A DNA stretch of 64,000 nucleotides from Aureivirga marina. Lineage in GTDB: Bacteria; Bacteroidota; Bacteroidia; Flavobacteriales; Flavobacteriaceae. Below, piece after piece: positions 17,026 through 25,727 of this stretch. A program made the translations under genes and the position numbers. The notes beneath the pieces were generated by a model, which worked only from the letters and a program-made list of their open reading frames with translations, was not told the origin of the DNA and ran no database searches. The stretch's first letter is position 1, and every line of letters starts with the position of its first letter. The DNA is taken from NCBI RefSeq assembly GCF_015767265.1, contig NZ_JADPIB010000002.1, positions 183,688-247,687 on the forward strand, read 5' to 3'.

Positions 17026-18048
17026 TTAATCTCTTTGATTAACTGTATAAGTTCTCCATTTTTCTAAACAAGCTTGGATATCTTCTGGAATTTCAGAATT
17101 AAATTGCATTTTTTCTCCAGTTTCTGGATGAATAAATCCTAAAGTTTTTGCATGAAGTGCTTGTCTTGGTAAAATTTTAAAACAATTTTCTACAAATTGC
17201 TTATATTTTGTAAAAGTTGTTCCTTTTAAAATTGCATCTCCTCCATATCTTTCATCATTAAAAAGTGTATGTCCAATATATTTAAAATGCGCTCTAATTT
17301 GGTGTGTTCTTCCTGTTTCTAAACGACATTCTACTAAAGTTACATATGTCAATCTTTCAATAACTTTATAATGCGTAATGGCAGGTTTACCAAATTCTCC
17401 ATCAGGAAAAACAGACATTTGAAGTCTATTTTTTAAACTTCTTCCAATATGTCCTTCAATAGTCCCTGAATCTTCCTCAATATTACCCCAAACTAAAGCA
17501 TAATAAACTCTTTCTGTAGTTTTATCAAAGAATTGCTTTGCCAAATGTGCCATTGCAAATTCGGTCTTTGCAACAACTAATAATCCACTTGTATCCTTAT
17601 CAATTCTATGAACTAAACCTGGACGTTCATTGCTATTTGTAGGTAAATTTTCAATATGATGAATTAATCCATTCACTAAAGTTCCGCTATAATTTCCATG
17701 ACCTGGATGCACAACCATTCCCGCTGGTTTGTTTACAACTAAAAGACTATCATCTTCATAAACAATATTAACAGGAATATCTTCAGCAACTAATAAATTC
17801 TCATGTGGCGGATGCGATAAAACCACGCGAACCACATCATGAGGTTTTACTTTATAATTTGATTTTACAGGAACATCATTCACTAAAACATTTCCAGCTT
17901 TTGCAGCTTGTTGAATTTTATTTCTCGTTGCATTTTCAATAAAATTCATTAAATATTTATCTACACGCAAAGGATCTTGCCCTTCTGCGGCTTCAAACCT
18001 ATAATGTTCGTATAATTCGTCGTTATCTATTTCTTCTATTTTACTCAT
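17026..18048 (-). CDS. rluD: RluA/RluD family 23S rRNA pseudouridine synthase
   Basis: The 340-residue protein has an N-terminal S4 RNA-binding domain (DKYLMNFIENATRNKIQQAAKAGNVLVNDVP, about residues 28-60) and the RluA-type catalytic domain with HRIDKDTSGLLVVAK, whose first Asp is the nucleophile. LVECRLETGRTHQIRAHFKYIGHTLFNDERYGG is the second family block. E. coli RluD modifies three uridines in helix 69 of 23S rRNA; the position after a PASTA gene is usual for the flavobacterial RluD-like enzyme, but RluC-like specificity is not excluded. It begins five bases after the PASTA gene, so they are cotranscribed. Confidence 0.9.
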   Translation of the reverse strand: MSKIEEIDNDELYEHYRFEAAEGQDPLRVDKYLMNFIENATRNKIQQAAKAGNVLVNDVPVKSNYKVKPHDVVRVVLSHPPHENLLVAEDIPVNIVYEDDSLLVVNKPAGMVVHPGHGNYSGTLVNGLIHHIENLPTNSNERPGLVHRIDKDTSGLLVVAKTEFAMAHLAKQFFDKTTERVYYALVWGNIEEDSGTIEGHIGRSLKNRLQMSVFPDGEFGKPAITHYKVIERLTYVTLVECRLETGRTHQIRAHFKYIGHTLFNDERYGGDAILKGTTFTKYKQFVENCFKILPRQALHAKTLGFIHPETGEKMQFNSEIPEDIQACLEKWRTYTVNQRD

Positions 18049-18053
18049 CTAAA

Positions 18054-18674
18054 TTATTGTTCATTTTGAACTTCTTCAGTTTCTGTATCTGAAGTTTCAT
18101 TGTCTTTTTTAGCTCTCTGATTGGCTAAACCATTTCCTAATTTTAATTCAATTGTAGAATATTTTGGAATTAAATCTCCTTCTTCAATTGGTTTTCCTTC
18201 ATAAAAAGCTCCTCTTACAACATCTTTTGCAATGTCATTTACATAAACTGGCTTATCTCCTATTTTTATTCCAACTGCATTCAAAATCGCTAATGCATTT
18301 CGTTTTGAAATACTTGTAATTTTAGGCAATTTCACACTTCGGTAACCTGATGGATTTACAGTAAGATAAATTTGTCTATTTTCTTTTACATTATCATATG
18401 CTTCAGGAGATTGTTCAATAACGGAATATGGTGGAAATTTTGGATTATAATTCGCTGTATCACGAATTACATATCTTAAATTTTTATCTGCCAATAGTTT
18501 TTCAGCTTCTTCTAATGATTTTTTCTCAAGATTTGGTACTTGAATTTTTTGATCATGATTTGTAGTGATATTCAACCACTTTAACATAATAAAAATCAAC
18601 AAAATAATACCTACAATTGCAATTGCTAGGTGTTTAAAAAAAGTTTTCGATTTTAAAAAATTTACTAAACTCAT
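18054..18674 (-). CDS. PASTA domain membrane protein
   Basis: The 206-residue protein has one membrane helix (residues 14-32) followed by an outside part with two PASTA domains: IQVPNLEKKSLEEAEKLLADKNL to LTVNPSG (about 40-110) and KLPKITSISKRNALAILNAVGIKIGD to IELKLGNG (about 113-182), then an acidic tail. PASTA domains bind peptidoglycan fragments or serve as surface modules in Ser/Thr kinases and PBPs; here there is no kinase or PBP part. It sits divergent from ddl, a peptidoglycan precursor gene, which fits a cell-wall role, but the function is unproven. Confidence 0.88.
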   Translation of the reverse strand: MSLVNFLKSKTFFKHLAIAIVGIILLIFIMLKWLNITTNHDQKIQVPNLEKKSLEEAEKLLADKNLRYVIRDTANYNPKFPPYSVIEQSPEAYDNVKENRQIYLTVNPSGYRSVKLPKITSISKRNALAILNAVGIKIGDKPVYVNDIAKDVVRGAFYEGKPIEEGDLIPKYSTIELKLGNGLANQRAKKDNETSDTETEEVQNEQ

Positions 18675-18691
18675 ATAATTTTTATTTTCAG

Positions 18692-18699
18692 CAAAGATA
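18692..18699 (-). promoter_or_regulatory. Promoter -7 element of the PASTA-rluD operon
   Basis: The minus strand reads TATCTTTG, about 17 bases before the PASTA start codon. The ddl side has a looser TATGCTTTG at 18713-18721, with one extra base in the spacer. Confidence 0.5.
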
Positions 18700-18748
18700 T
18701 AAAACGTATTTTTATGCTTTGAATTATTTTAAAAAATTCTGAAATACA

Positions 18749-19741
18749 ATGCAAAAGGACAAAAAAATCAATGTTGCAATCATTATGGGAGGCTATTCTT
18801 CTGAATATCAAATATCTCTAAAAAGTGGCGATGTTGTTTCTAAAAATTTAAATAAAGAAAAATTTAACATTTATAAAGTTCATATATTAAAAGAAAAATG
18901 GGTCGCTGTTGTAGATGATGTTGAATTTCCGATTAATAAAGATGATTTTTCTTTTGAATTAAATGGTGAAAAAATCAATTTTAATGTCGTTTTCAATGCA
19001 ATTCATGGAACACCAGGAGAAGATGGAAAAATTTTAGCTTATTTAGAACTTTTAAATATTCCACATACTTCTGCTCCATTTTATCAAATGGCATTAACTT
19101 TTAATAAAAGAGATACGCTTTCAGTTGTAAAAGCACATGGAATTAAAACTGCAAATTCTTATTATGTTTATGAAAATGATTCTTACTCTATAGATGAAAT
19201 TATCGAAAAAGTTGATTTGCCTTGTTTTGTAAAACCAAATAGAGCTGGATCCAGTTTTGGAATTTCTAAAGTAACGAAAAAAGAAGAAATGCAAAATGCT
19301 TTAAATATTGCTTTTAAAGAAGATAATGAAGTAATTGTTGAAGCATTTTTAGACGGAATTGAAGTTTCAGTTGGTGTTATCGAATATGAAGGAAAAGTAA
19401 AAGTTCTTCCTTTTACAGAAATTGTTTCAGAAAATGATTTCTTTGATTATGAAGCTAAATATCTTGGAAAATCTCAAGAAATTACACCAGCTAGAATTTC
19501 AAAAGAAGTAGAAGATGAAACTGCTGAAATAGCAAAAAAAGCATATCAAATTTTAAACATGAAAGGTTTTTCACGTTCTGAATTTATTTTAGTGAATGAA
19601 GAACCATTTTTCTTAGAAATGAATACTGTTCCAGGTCTTACAGCGGAAAGTATTTTACCACAGCAAGCAAATCATGCAGGAATTTCTTTAGAAGATTTAT
19701 TTGGAAATGCAATTGAAATGAACTTAAACCCTAAAAAATGA
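18749..19741 (+). CDS. ddl: D-alanine--D-alanine ligase
   Basis: The 330-residue ATP-grasp enzyme joins two D-alanines for peptidoglycan precursors. The N-terminal domain opens with VAIIMGGYSSEYQISLKSG, the Ddl serine and glutamate loop; the ATP-grasp part has PCFVKPNRAGSSFGISKV (about residues 164-181), EAFLDGIEVSVGV, and the metal and D-Ala site EMNTVPGLTAES near residues 290-301. It appears to be a normal D-Ala-D-Ala type; the deduced sequence shows no hallmark of a D-Ala-D-Lac ligase. Its last four bases (ATGA) overlap the coaD start. Confidence 0.96.
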   Translation: MQKDKKINVAIIMGGYSSEYQISLKSGDVVSKNLNKEKFNIYKVHILKEKWVAVVDDVEFPINKDDFSFELNGEKINFNVVFNAIHGTPGEDGKILAYLELLNIPHTSAPFYQMALTFNKRDTLSVVKAHGIKTANSYYVYENDSYSIDEIIEKVDLPCFVKPNRAGSSFGISKVTKKEEMQNALNIAFKEDNEVIVEAFLDGIEVSVGVIEYEGKVKVLPFTEIVSENDFFDYEAKYLGKSQEITPARISKEVEDETAEIAKKAYQILNMKGFSRSEFILVNEEPFFLEMNTVPGLTAESILPQQANHAGISLEDLFGNAIEMNLNPKK

Positions 19742-20214
19742 GAAAGGCAATTTTCCCTGGATCTTTTGATCCAATCACTGTTGGACATGTAGATGTAATC
19801 AAAAGAGCTGTTCCACTTTTTGATGAAATTATCATAGCAATTGGAACAAATTCTACAAAAAAATATATGTTTTCTTTAGAAGAACGAAAAATGTTCATCG
19901 AAGAAGCCTTTAAAGAATTTCCCTCAGTTAGCGTAAAAACTTACGAAGGCCTAACTATTGATTTTTGCAAAGAAGAAAATGCCGGCTTTTTATTAAGAGG
20001 TTTAAGAAATCCCGCAGATTTTGAATTTGAAAAAGGAATTGCACAAACAAATCGAAAATTATCGGGGATAGAAACCGTATTTTTACTAACAAGTGCAGAA
20101 ACTTCATTTATCAGTTCAAGTATCGTTCGTGACTTGATTAAAAATGGTGGAAATGTAGAATTATTTACACCTGAAATCATTACAAAAACATTAAAAGCAA
20201 AGAAAAATATTTAA
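19738..20214 (+). CDS. coaD: Phosphopantetheine adenylyltransferase
   Basis: The 158-residue enzyme transfers AMP from ATP to 4'-phosphopantetheine, the penultimate step of CoA synthesis. It has the nucleotidyltransferase motif PGSFDPITVGHVDVIKRA with the T/H-x-G-H signature (TVGH, residues 15-18), the RGLRNPADFEFEKGIAQTNRKL block (about 88-109) that binds phosphopantetheine and ATP, and ISSSIVRDLIKNGG near residue 122. Length is typical. The ATG lies inside the ddl stop region (overlap ATGA), which implies translational coupling. Confidence 0.97.
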   Translation: MRKAIFPGSFDPITVGHVDVIKRAVPLFDEIIIAIGTNSTKKYMFSLEERKMFIEEAFKEFPSVSVKTYEGLTIDFCKEENAGFLLRGLRNPADFEFEKGIAQTNRKLSGIETVFLLTSAETSFISSSIVRDLIKNGGNVELFTPEIITKTLKAKKNI

Positions 20215-20280
20215 CATTTTTTAGAATTTTAAGCCAAAGTATTTTTCTTATCTTTTAAGGATAACTAAAAGAATGTAACC

Positions 20281-21039
20281 ATGAAAATCGTAATATCTCC
20301 AGCCAAGTCATTAGATTTCGAAACGGAAACTCCCTCAGATTTCTTTTCGGATCCAATTTTTATACAAAAATCTGAAAGGATACAAAATACTTTAAAACAA
20401 AAAAGTCCTAAAGAACTTTCAGAATTAATGAATATTTCTGATAAGCTTGCCGATTTAAACTGGCAAAGAAATCAGGATTGGTCTTATCCTTTTACACTTG
20501 AAAATTCGCGTCAAGCTTTATATGCTTTCAAAGGTGATGTGTATCAAGGATTAGATGCATATTCTATTGCAACAACTAAAATTCCGATGCTTCAAGATAA
20601 AGTTCGAATTCTTTCTGGATTATACGGAATTTTAAAACCATTTGATTTAATCCAACCTTATCGTTTGGAAATGGGAACAAAACTAGAAGTTGGTTCTCAT
20701 AAAAATCTTTACGATTTCTGGGGAAATTACATCACAGAGGCTTTAAATCATGAATTAAATGATGGTGATGTTTTAATCAATTTGGCAAGCAATGAATATT
20801 TTAAAGCAATTAAACCAAAAGAATTAAAAGTTGACATCATTACTCCTGTTTTTAAAGATTATAAAAACGGAAAACTAAAAGTAATTAGTTTTAATGCTAA
20901 AAAAGCAAGAGGAATGATGGTTCGATATATCATTGAAAATCATGTAGAACAACCTTGTGATATTAAAAACTTTAACGAAGGAGGTTATGCATATGATGAA
21001 AACTTATCTTCAGATAAAGAATTTGTTTTCACAAAATAA
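20281..21039 (+). CDS. yaaA: Peroxide stress protein YaaA (DUF328/UPF0246)
   Basis: The 252-residue protein matches the YaaA family from end to end: MKIVISPAKSLDFETETP at the start, NLASNEYFKAI in the middle and KKARGMMVRYIIENHVEQP with FNEGGYAYDENLSSDKEFVF at the end. E. coli YaaA lowers intracellular free iron during hydrogen peroxide stress, and family members bind DNA. A near-consensus -7 element TATCTTTT lies at 20249-20256. The gene ends two bases before the convergent birA stop, with no hairpin between them. Confidence 0.94.
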   Translation: MKIVISPAKSLDFETETPSDFFSDPIFIQKSERIQNTLKQKSPKELSELMNISDKLADLNWQRNQDWSYPFTLENSRQALYAFKGDVYQGLDAYSIATTKIPMLQDKVRILSGLYGILKPFDLIQPYRLEMGTKLEVGSHKNLYDFWGNYITEALNHELNDGDVLINLASNEYFKAIKPKELKVDIITPVFKDYKNGKLKVISFNAKKARGMMVRYIIENHVEQPCDIKNFNEGGYAYDENLSSDKEFVFTK

Positions 21040-21041
21040 TA

Positions 21042-21782
21042 TTAGACAAATTGTGCGAATTTGATTTGCTTTAATTCAAATTCGTACACTTTTTCGTCTT
21101 CTTTCTCTATTTGCAAAATTCCATCCTCCGTAATTCCTACAATTTTTCCCATAAAATAAGTTTCATCAGAATAAAACATCGAAGGTTTTCCTAGGTGATA
21201 TAGAGATTTTAAATAATCTTTTGTGATTTTTTCATCTTTTCCTTGGTAAATCTGATGTATTCTTTTTTCAATATTTAGAAGAATTTTTTCCAACAAAATA
21301 TCTTTATCTAATTTTTCTTTTTTTAATAAAATACTTAGAGAAGAAGCATGTTTTAAGTCAGGATTAAATACTTTTTGATTGACATTTAAACCAATTCCAA
21401 TTATACTGGCGTGGATTTTTCCTTGACGAAAAATATTTTCGATTAAAATCCCAGCAATTTTTTTCTTTTGTGACAAAATGTCGTTTGGCCATTTTATCTT
21501 ATTTTTTAATTTACAATGTTGTGAAATTGTGTCAGATACTGCCAACGCAATTGCTTTACTAATTAAAAAAGGATGCTTTATAATTTCATTAGAAAAATCC
21601 ACATAAACACTAAAGGTCAAGTTTTTACCTTCTTCAACAGACCAAGTAGTTCCCATCTGCCCTTTTCCAGCATATTGATGTTCTGCAACAACGGTTGTAA
21701 AATTTTTCAAATTATCCGACTGACACAAATTTTTAAGAAAAATGTTAGTAGAATCAATGGCATTAAGTTTGATTATATTCAT
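21042..21782 (-). CDS. birA: Biotin--[acetyl-CoA-carboxylase] ligase (monofunctional BirA)
   Basis: The 246-residue enzyme activates biotin to biotinyl-AMP and attaches it to the carrier domain of biotin-dependent carboxylases. Catalytic blocks are EHQYAGKGQMGTTWSVEEGKNLTFS (about residues 34-58), KIKWPNDILSQKKKIAGILIE (about 97-117) and GIGLNVNQ. It starts directly with the catalytic domain, so the N-terminal DNA-binding repressor domain of E. coli BirA is absent. Its likely clients include the acetyl-CoA carboxylase whose alpha subunit is at 11056-12009 and the acyl-CoA carboxylase of 980-2608. It is divergent from rsfS. Confidence 0.95.
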   Translation of the reverse strand: MNIIKLNAIDSTNIFLKNLCQSDNLKNFTTVVAEHQYAGKGQMGTTWSVEEGKNLTFSVYVDFSNEIIKHPFLISKAIALAVSDTISQHCKLKNKIKWPNDILSQKKKIAGILIENIFRQGKIHASIIGIGLNVNQKVFNPDLKHASSLSILLKKEKLDKDILLEKILLNIEKRIHQIYQGKDEKITKDYLKSLYHLGKPSMFYSDETYFMGKIVGITEDGILQIEKEDEKVYEFELKQIKFAQFV

Positions 21783-21842
21783 AACTTTACATTCAGAAAA
21801 ACTAAGTTATTAACTTAGGGTGAAATACTCATAAAAAAACAA

Positions 21843-21850
21843 TAACTTTG
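21843..21850 (+). promoter_or_regulatory. rsfS promoter -7 element
   Basis: TAACTTTG matches TAnnTTTG and lies 22 bases before the rsfS ATG. Confidence 0.55.
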
Positions 21851-21872
21851 CAAAAAAACTAAATAATTTTTA

Positions 21873-22244
21873 ATGGTTAAAGATAATATTAGTACGGACG
21901 AACTTATTGCTGTGATTTTAAAAGGAATCGAAGAGGTTAAAGGAGAAGATATTCAGCTATTAGATTTACGAGATATTGAAAATACAGTTTGCGACTACTT
22001 TATCATTTGTAGTGGTACTTCAAATACGCATGTGAATGCAATCTCAGGTTCAATCCAAAAAATAGTAAGTAAACAATTAAAAGATAAACCTTGGCATGTG
22101 GAAGGAGAACAAAATGCCGAGTGGATTCTTATGGACTATGTAAATCTTGTAGTTCATGTTTTCCAGAAACAAACAAGAGAATTCTATGATTTAGAGAATT
22201 TATGGGGCGATGCAAAAATCACAAATATTCCGACAAATTACTAG
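21873..22244 (+). CDS. rsfS: Ribosomal silencing factor RsfS
   Basis: The 123-residue RsfS (Iojap/YbeB) binds ribosomal protein uL14 and blocks subunit joining when cells starve. Family blocks are VKGEDIQLLDLRDIENTVCDYFIICSGTS, KPWHVEGEQNAEWILMDYVNLVVHVF and TREFYDLENLWGDAK. Length is normal. It lies 40 bases before ftsH in the same direction, the usual flavobacterial order rsfS-ftsH, and probably shares a transcript with the genes through the acyl-CoA-binding protein. Confidence 0.95.
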   Translation: MVKDNISTDELIAVILKGIEEVKGEDIQLLDLRDIENTVCDYFIICSGTSNTHVNAISGSIQKIVSKQLKDKPWHVEGEQNAEWILMDYVNLVVHVFQKQTREFYDLENLWGDAKITNIPTNY

Positions 22245-22284
22245 AATTTAATTATTTTTAAGTAACACAATGAAATTTGTATAA

Positions 22285-24291
22285 ATGAACCAAGATAACA
22301 ATCAAAAAAAAGATAACAGCCCATTTAACAACAAAGGGAAAGGTGGTGGTTCAAAATTCAATTATTTTTGGATTTACGGAATACTTTTCGCTTTGATAAT
22401 TGGGTATCAATTATTCAATGGTGGTGGAGCTTACACTGCTAAAGAATTAACTTACAATGAGTTTTCTGAAATTTTGGAAGACAATGATATCAAGCAAATC
22501 TTGATTATCAACAAGCACGAAGCTGAAATTTTCCTTAAAGAAGATGCTCTTAAAAAAGAGAAACATCAAAAAGTAAAAAGCAATAGTCTTTTTGGAAAAA
22601 ATGCTCCAGTTTACACATATAACATTGGAGATTTACAAAACTTCGAAAAGCAATTAGCTCAAGAAAAAATGGATCATAACTTAACTTTCGATGTTAAGAA
22701 TGAGCCTAGAACAAATATTTTTGATACACTTTTAACACTTTTACCTTTTATTTTCATTATCGGTTTATGGATTTTCTTCATGAGAAGAATGTCTGGTGGT
22801 GGAGCTGGTGGTCCTGGAGGGCAGATTTTCAATATTGGAAAATCTAAAGCAAAACTTTTCGACAATGATCAAAAAGTAAAAGTAAACTTTAAAGATGTTG
22901 CTGGATTAGAAGGAGCAAAAGAGGAAGTAACTGAAATTGTTGACTTCTTAAAAAATCCTAAAAAATATACTTCTCTAGGAGGAAAAATTCCAAAAGGAGC
23001 CTTATTAGTAGGACCTCCTGGAACTGGTAAAACTTTATTAGCAAAAGCTGTTGCTGGTGAAGCGGGTGTACCTTTCTTCTCTTTATCTGGATCTGATTTC
23101 GTTGAAATGTTTGTAGGGGTTGGAGCTTCTCGTGTTAGAGATTTATTTAAACAAGCACAACAAAAATCGCCTTCAATTATTTTCATCGATGAGATTGATG
23201 CCATAGGTAGAGCTAGAGGAAAAAACAATTTTACTGGAGGAAATGACGAAAGAGAAAATACATTAAACCAGTTACTAACGGAAATGGACGGTTTTGGAAC
23301 AGATACAAATGTAATTGTAATTGCTGCAACAAACCGTGCAGATGTATTAGATAAAGCCTTAATGAGAGCTGGACGTTTCGATCGTCAAATCTATGTAGAT
23401 TTACCAGATTTAAATGAACGTAAACAAATTTTCAAAGTACATATCAAGCCATTAAAAATGGATGCAGATGTGGATATTGATTTCTTATCACAACAAACTC
23501 CTGGATTCTCAGGAGCAGATATTGCAAACTTATGTAATGAAGCTGCTTTAATTGCTGCGAGAAATGGTAAGAAAGCAGTTCACCATCAAGATTTCATGAA
23601 TGCGGTTGATAGAATTATTGGAGGTCTTGAAAAGAAAAATAAAATTATTACTCCTTTAGAAAAAAGAACAATTGCTTTCCATGAAGCTGGGCACGCAACT
23701 GCAAGTTGGTTATTAAAACATGCTGCACCTTTAGTGAAAGTTACAATTGTTCCAAGAGGACAATCTTTAGGAGCTGCATGGTATTTACCAGAAGAAAGAA
23801 TGATTGTAAAAACAGAGCAAATGCTTGATGAAATGTGTGCTGCATTAGCTGGTAGAGCTGCTGAAAAAATCATTTTTGATGAGATTTCAACAGGTGCTTT
23901 AAGTGATTTAGAAAAAGTTACAAAGCAAGCAAAATCTATGGTAAGTATTTATGGATTAAATGATACTATTGGAAATATCACTTATTATGATTCATCTGGT
24001 CAAAGTGAATTTTCAAAACCATATAGTGAAAAAACAGCACAAAAAATCGATGAAGAAATTTCTAAAATTGTAGAATCTCAATACCAAAGAGCAATTCAAA
24101 TCTTAACTGATAATAAAGATAAATTAACTGCTCTTGCTGAGAAGCTTCTTGAGAAAGAAGTAATCTACAAAGACGATTTAGTTCATATTTTTGGAAAGCG
24201 TCCTTTCGAGGATAAAGCGGAAGAAATCATTGAAAGTTCTTCTTCAGAAATAGATAACGAATCTAAATCTAAAGAAGAGAAATCGGAATAA
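22285..24291 (+). CDS. ftsH: ATP-dependent zinc metalloprotease FtsH
   Basis: The 668-residue membrane-anchored AAA protease degrades damaged membrane proteins and regulators. Two membrane helices (about 29-46 and 148-166) flank a periplasmic region. The AAA module has Walker A GPPGTGKT (243-250), Walker B IIFIDEIDA (near 298-306) and the second region of homology ending in AGRFDRQIYVDLP. The zinc site is HEAGH at 466-470 with the third ligand in the later EISTGALSDLEK region. The C-terminal tail is acidic and low in complexity. It is placed between rsfS and a LUD gene, as in other flavobacteria. Confidence 0.98.
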   Translation: MNQDNNQKKDNSPFNNKGKGGGSKFNYFWIYGILFALIIGYQLFNGGGAYTAKELTYNEFSEILEDNDIKQILIINKHEAEIFLKEDALKKEKHQKVKSNSLFGKNAPVYTYNIGDLQNFEKQLAQEKMDHNLTFDVKNEPRTNIFDTLLTLLPFIFIIGLWIFFMRRMSGGGAGGPGGQIFNIGKSKAKLFDNDQKVKVNFKDVAGLEGAKEEVTEIVDFLKNPKKYTSLGGKIPKGALLVGPPGTGKTLLAKAVAGEAGVPFFSLSGSDFVEMFVGVGASRVRDLFKQAQQKSPSIIFIDEIDAIGRARGKNNFTGGNDERENTLNQLLTEMDGFGTDTNVIVIAATNRADVLDKALMRAGRFDRQIYVDLPDLNERKQIFKVHIKPLKMDADVDIDFLSQQTPGFSGADIANLCNEAALIAARNGKKAVHHQDFMNAVDRIIGGLEKKNKIITPLEKRTIAFHEAGHATASWLLKHAAPLVKVTIVPRGQSLGAAWYLPEERMIVKTEQMLDEMCAALAGRAAEKIIFDEISTGALSDLEKVTKQAKSMVSIYGLNDTIGNITYYDSSGQSEFSKPYSEKTAQKIDEEISKIVESQYQRAIQILTDNKDKLTALAEKLLEKEVIYKDDLVHIFGKRPFEDKAEEIIESSSSEIDNESKSKEEKSE

Positions 24292-24338
24292 TCTGAATGT
24301 TTTTTAGTATTTTTGAATAAATTCAAGCACTTAATCAC

Positions 24339-24923
24339 ATGAATTTTTTTAAAAAGTTGTTTAAAACAAAAGAATCATCATCTGAAGATAATATTTCTGA
24401 AGAACCAAAAGAAAAATTATCTTTGGATGATTTTTTTGTTCATAATTTTATTGAAAAAGGTGGAAAGTTTATATACTGTACACACTTAAATGAGGTAAGA
24501 GAAAATTTAAAAAATATCTTGGAAGAGAATAATTGGGAAACGATTACTTGTATGAATCATCATTTAGCTCAATATATTCCTTCTTTGGAAATTCAATACG
24601 ATTATCGTGAGGATTCTCCAATTTTTACCGCTTGCGAACAATTAATTGCACATGATGGAAGTATTTTACTTTCTTCAAATCAATTAAAAGATAATAAGAT
24701 TGATAAGTTACCTAAAAACTTTATCATCTATGCGACAACAAGTCAAATTGTACAAAACAGTGGTGAAAGTTTAACAAGTATAAAAAATAAATATAAAAAC
24801 AATATCCCTTCAAATATCAGTGCAATTAAAAGTTATAAATTACACGATGATACGGAGGATGATTTAACAAGAAATAATAACAATGCCAAAAATCTTTATC
24901 TGTTATTATTTGAAGACCTTTAA
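24339..24923 (+). CDS. LUD domain protein (LutC-like)
   Basis: The 194-residue protein resembles the LUD domain of LutC/YkgG lactate-utilisation proteins; SPIFTACEQLIAHDGSILLSSNQLK (near residues 97-121) and the LPKNFIIYATTSQIVQ block fit that fold. There is no LutB iron-sulfur part and no lutA or lutB gene nearby, so a real lactate role is doubtful. It is wedged 47 bases after ftsH and three before cdsA, a conserved flavobacterial order, which points to a membrane or lipid-linked role. The first 30 residues are charged and probably disordered. Function unknown. Confidence 0.75.
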   Translation: MNFFKKLFKTKESSSEDNISEEPKEKLSLDDFFVHNFIEKGGKFIYCTHLNEVRENLKNILEENNWETITCMNHHLAQYIPSLEIQYDYREDSPIFTACEQLIAHDGSILLSSNQLKDNKIDKLPKNFIIYATTSQIVQNSGESLTSIKNKYKNNIPSNISAIKSYKLHDDTEDDLTRNNNNAKNLYLLLFEDL

Positions 24924-24926
24924 CAT

Positions 24927-25724
24927 ATGAATAACATGATCATTCGAGCTATTTCAGGGCTCGTTTTTGTAGTTCTTTTAATCTCACTAATATTAATTAA
25001 CCAATATACATTTTTCGCATTAACCATCGTGTTAATGTTATTTTGTCTGTATGAATTTAAAAAATTAATTCATCTAAAAAGTAAATGGATTTTTGTTTCA
25101 GGAATAGCTTTTTTGTTCGGAACAGCATCCATTTTTAATTTTCCAAAAGAAACAACCATCTTTAGAGCAATTTTCCTTCTTTCTATTTTTATTCCTTTGA
25201 TTCAACATTTATATGCAGAAAAAAATATCCAAGAAAGTTTAGGAAAATATTTTTTAGCAATTGTTTATATCGTAATTCCTTTTAGTTGTTTGTATTTAAT
25301 TCCTTTTAATGGAAATAGTTCAGGATTTGTCCCTCAAATTGTTTTAGGAATTTTTATCTTAATCTGGTCTAATGATACTTTTGCTTATTTAGTAGGAAGA
25401 ACTTTTGGGAAGAATAAATTATTTGAAAGAGTTTCACCTAAAAAAACAATTGAAGGTTTTATAGGTGGATTTGTATTTACAATTATTGCTGGTATAATTT
25501 TAGCTTATTTCTACCAAGAACTTTCAACAATTCATTGGATTGTTATCGCAGTTATTACAAGTTTTACTGGTGTTATTGGTGATTTAATCGAATCGAAATT
25601 CAAAAGAGAAGCTAATATCAAAGATAGTAGCAACTTTATTCCAGGTCATGGAGGATTTTTAGATCGATTAGATAGTATCATTTTTACAGCTCCATTTATA
25701 TTTATTTATTTACAACTTTTTTAA
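24927..25724 (+). CDS. cdsA: Phosphatidate cytidylyltransferase
   Basis: The 265-residue integral membrane enzyme makes CDP-diacylglycerol from phosphatidic acid and CTP, the branch point of phospholipid synthesis. The family signature SKFKREANIKDSSNFIPGHGGFLDRLD lies at about residues 224-250, with the conserved K-D and D-R-x-D acid residues, and around seven hydrophobic segments precede it. The internal WSNDTFAYLVGRTFGKNKLF and SPKKTIEG blocks also match. It starts three bases after the LUD gene and ends three before the psd-like gene. Confidence 0.96.
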   Translation: MNNMIIRAISGLVFVVLLISLILINQYTFFALTIVLMLFCLYEFKKLIHLKSKWIFVSGIAFLFGTASIFNFPKETTIFRAIFLLSIFIPLIQHLYAEKNIQESLGKYFLAIVYIVIPFSCLYLIPFNGNSSGFVPQIVLGIFILIWSNDTFAYLVGRTFGKNKLFERVSPKKTIEGFIGGFVFTIIAGIILAYFYQELSTIHWIVIAVITSFTGVIGDLIESKFKREANIKDSSNFIPGHGGFLDRLDSIIFTAPFIFIYLQLF

Positions 25725-25727
25725 ATT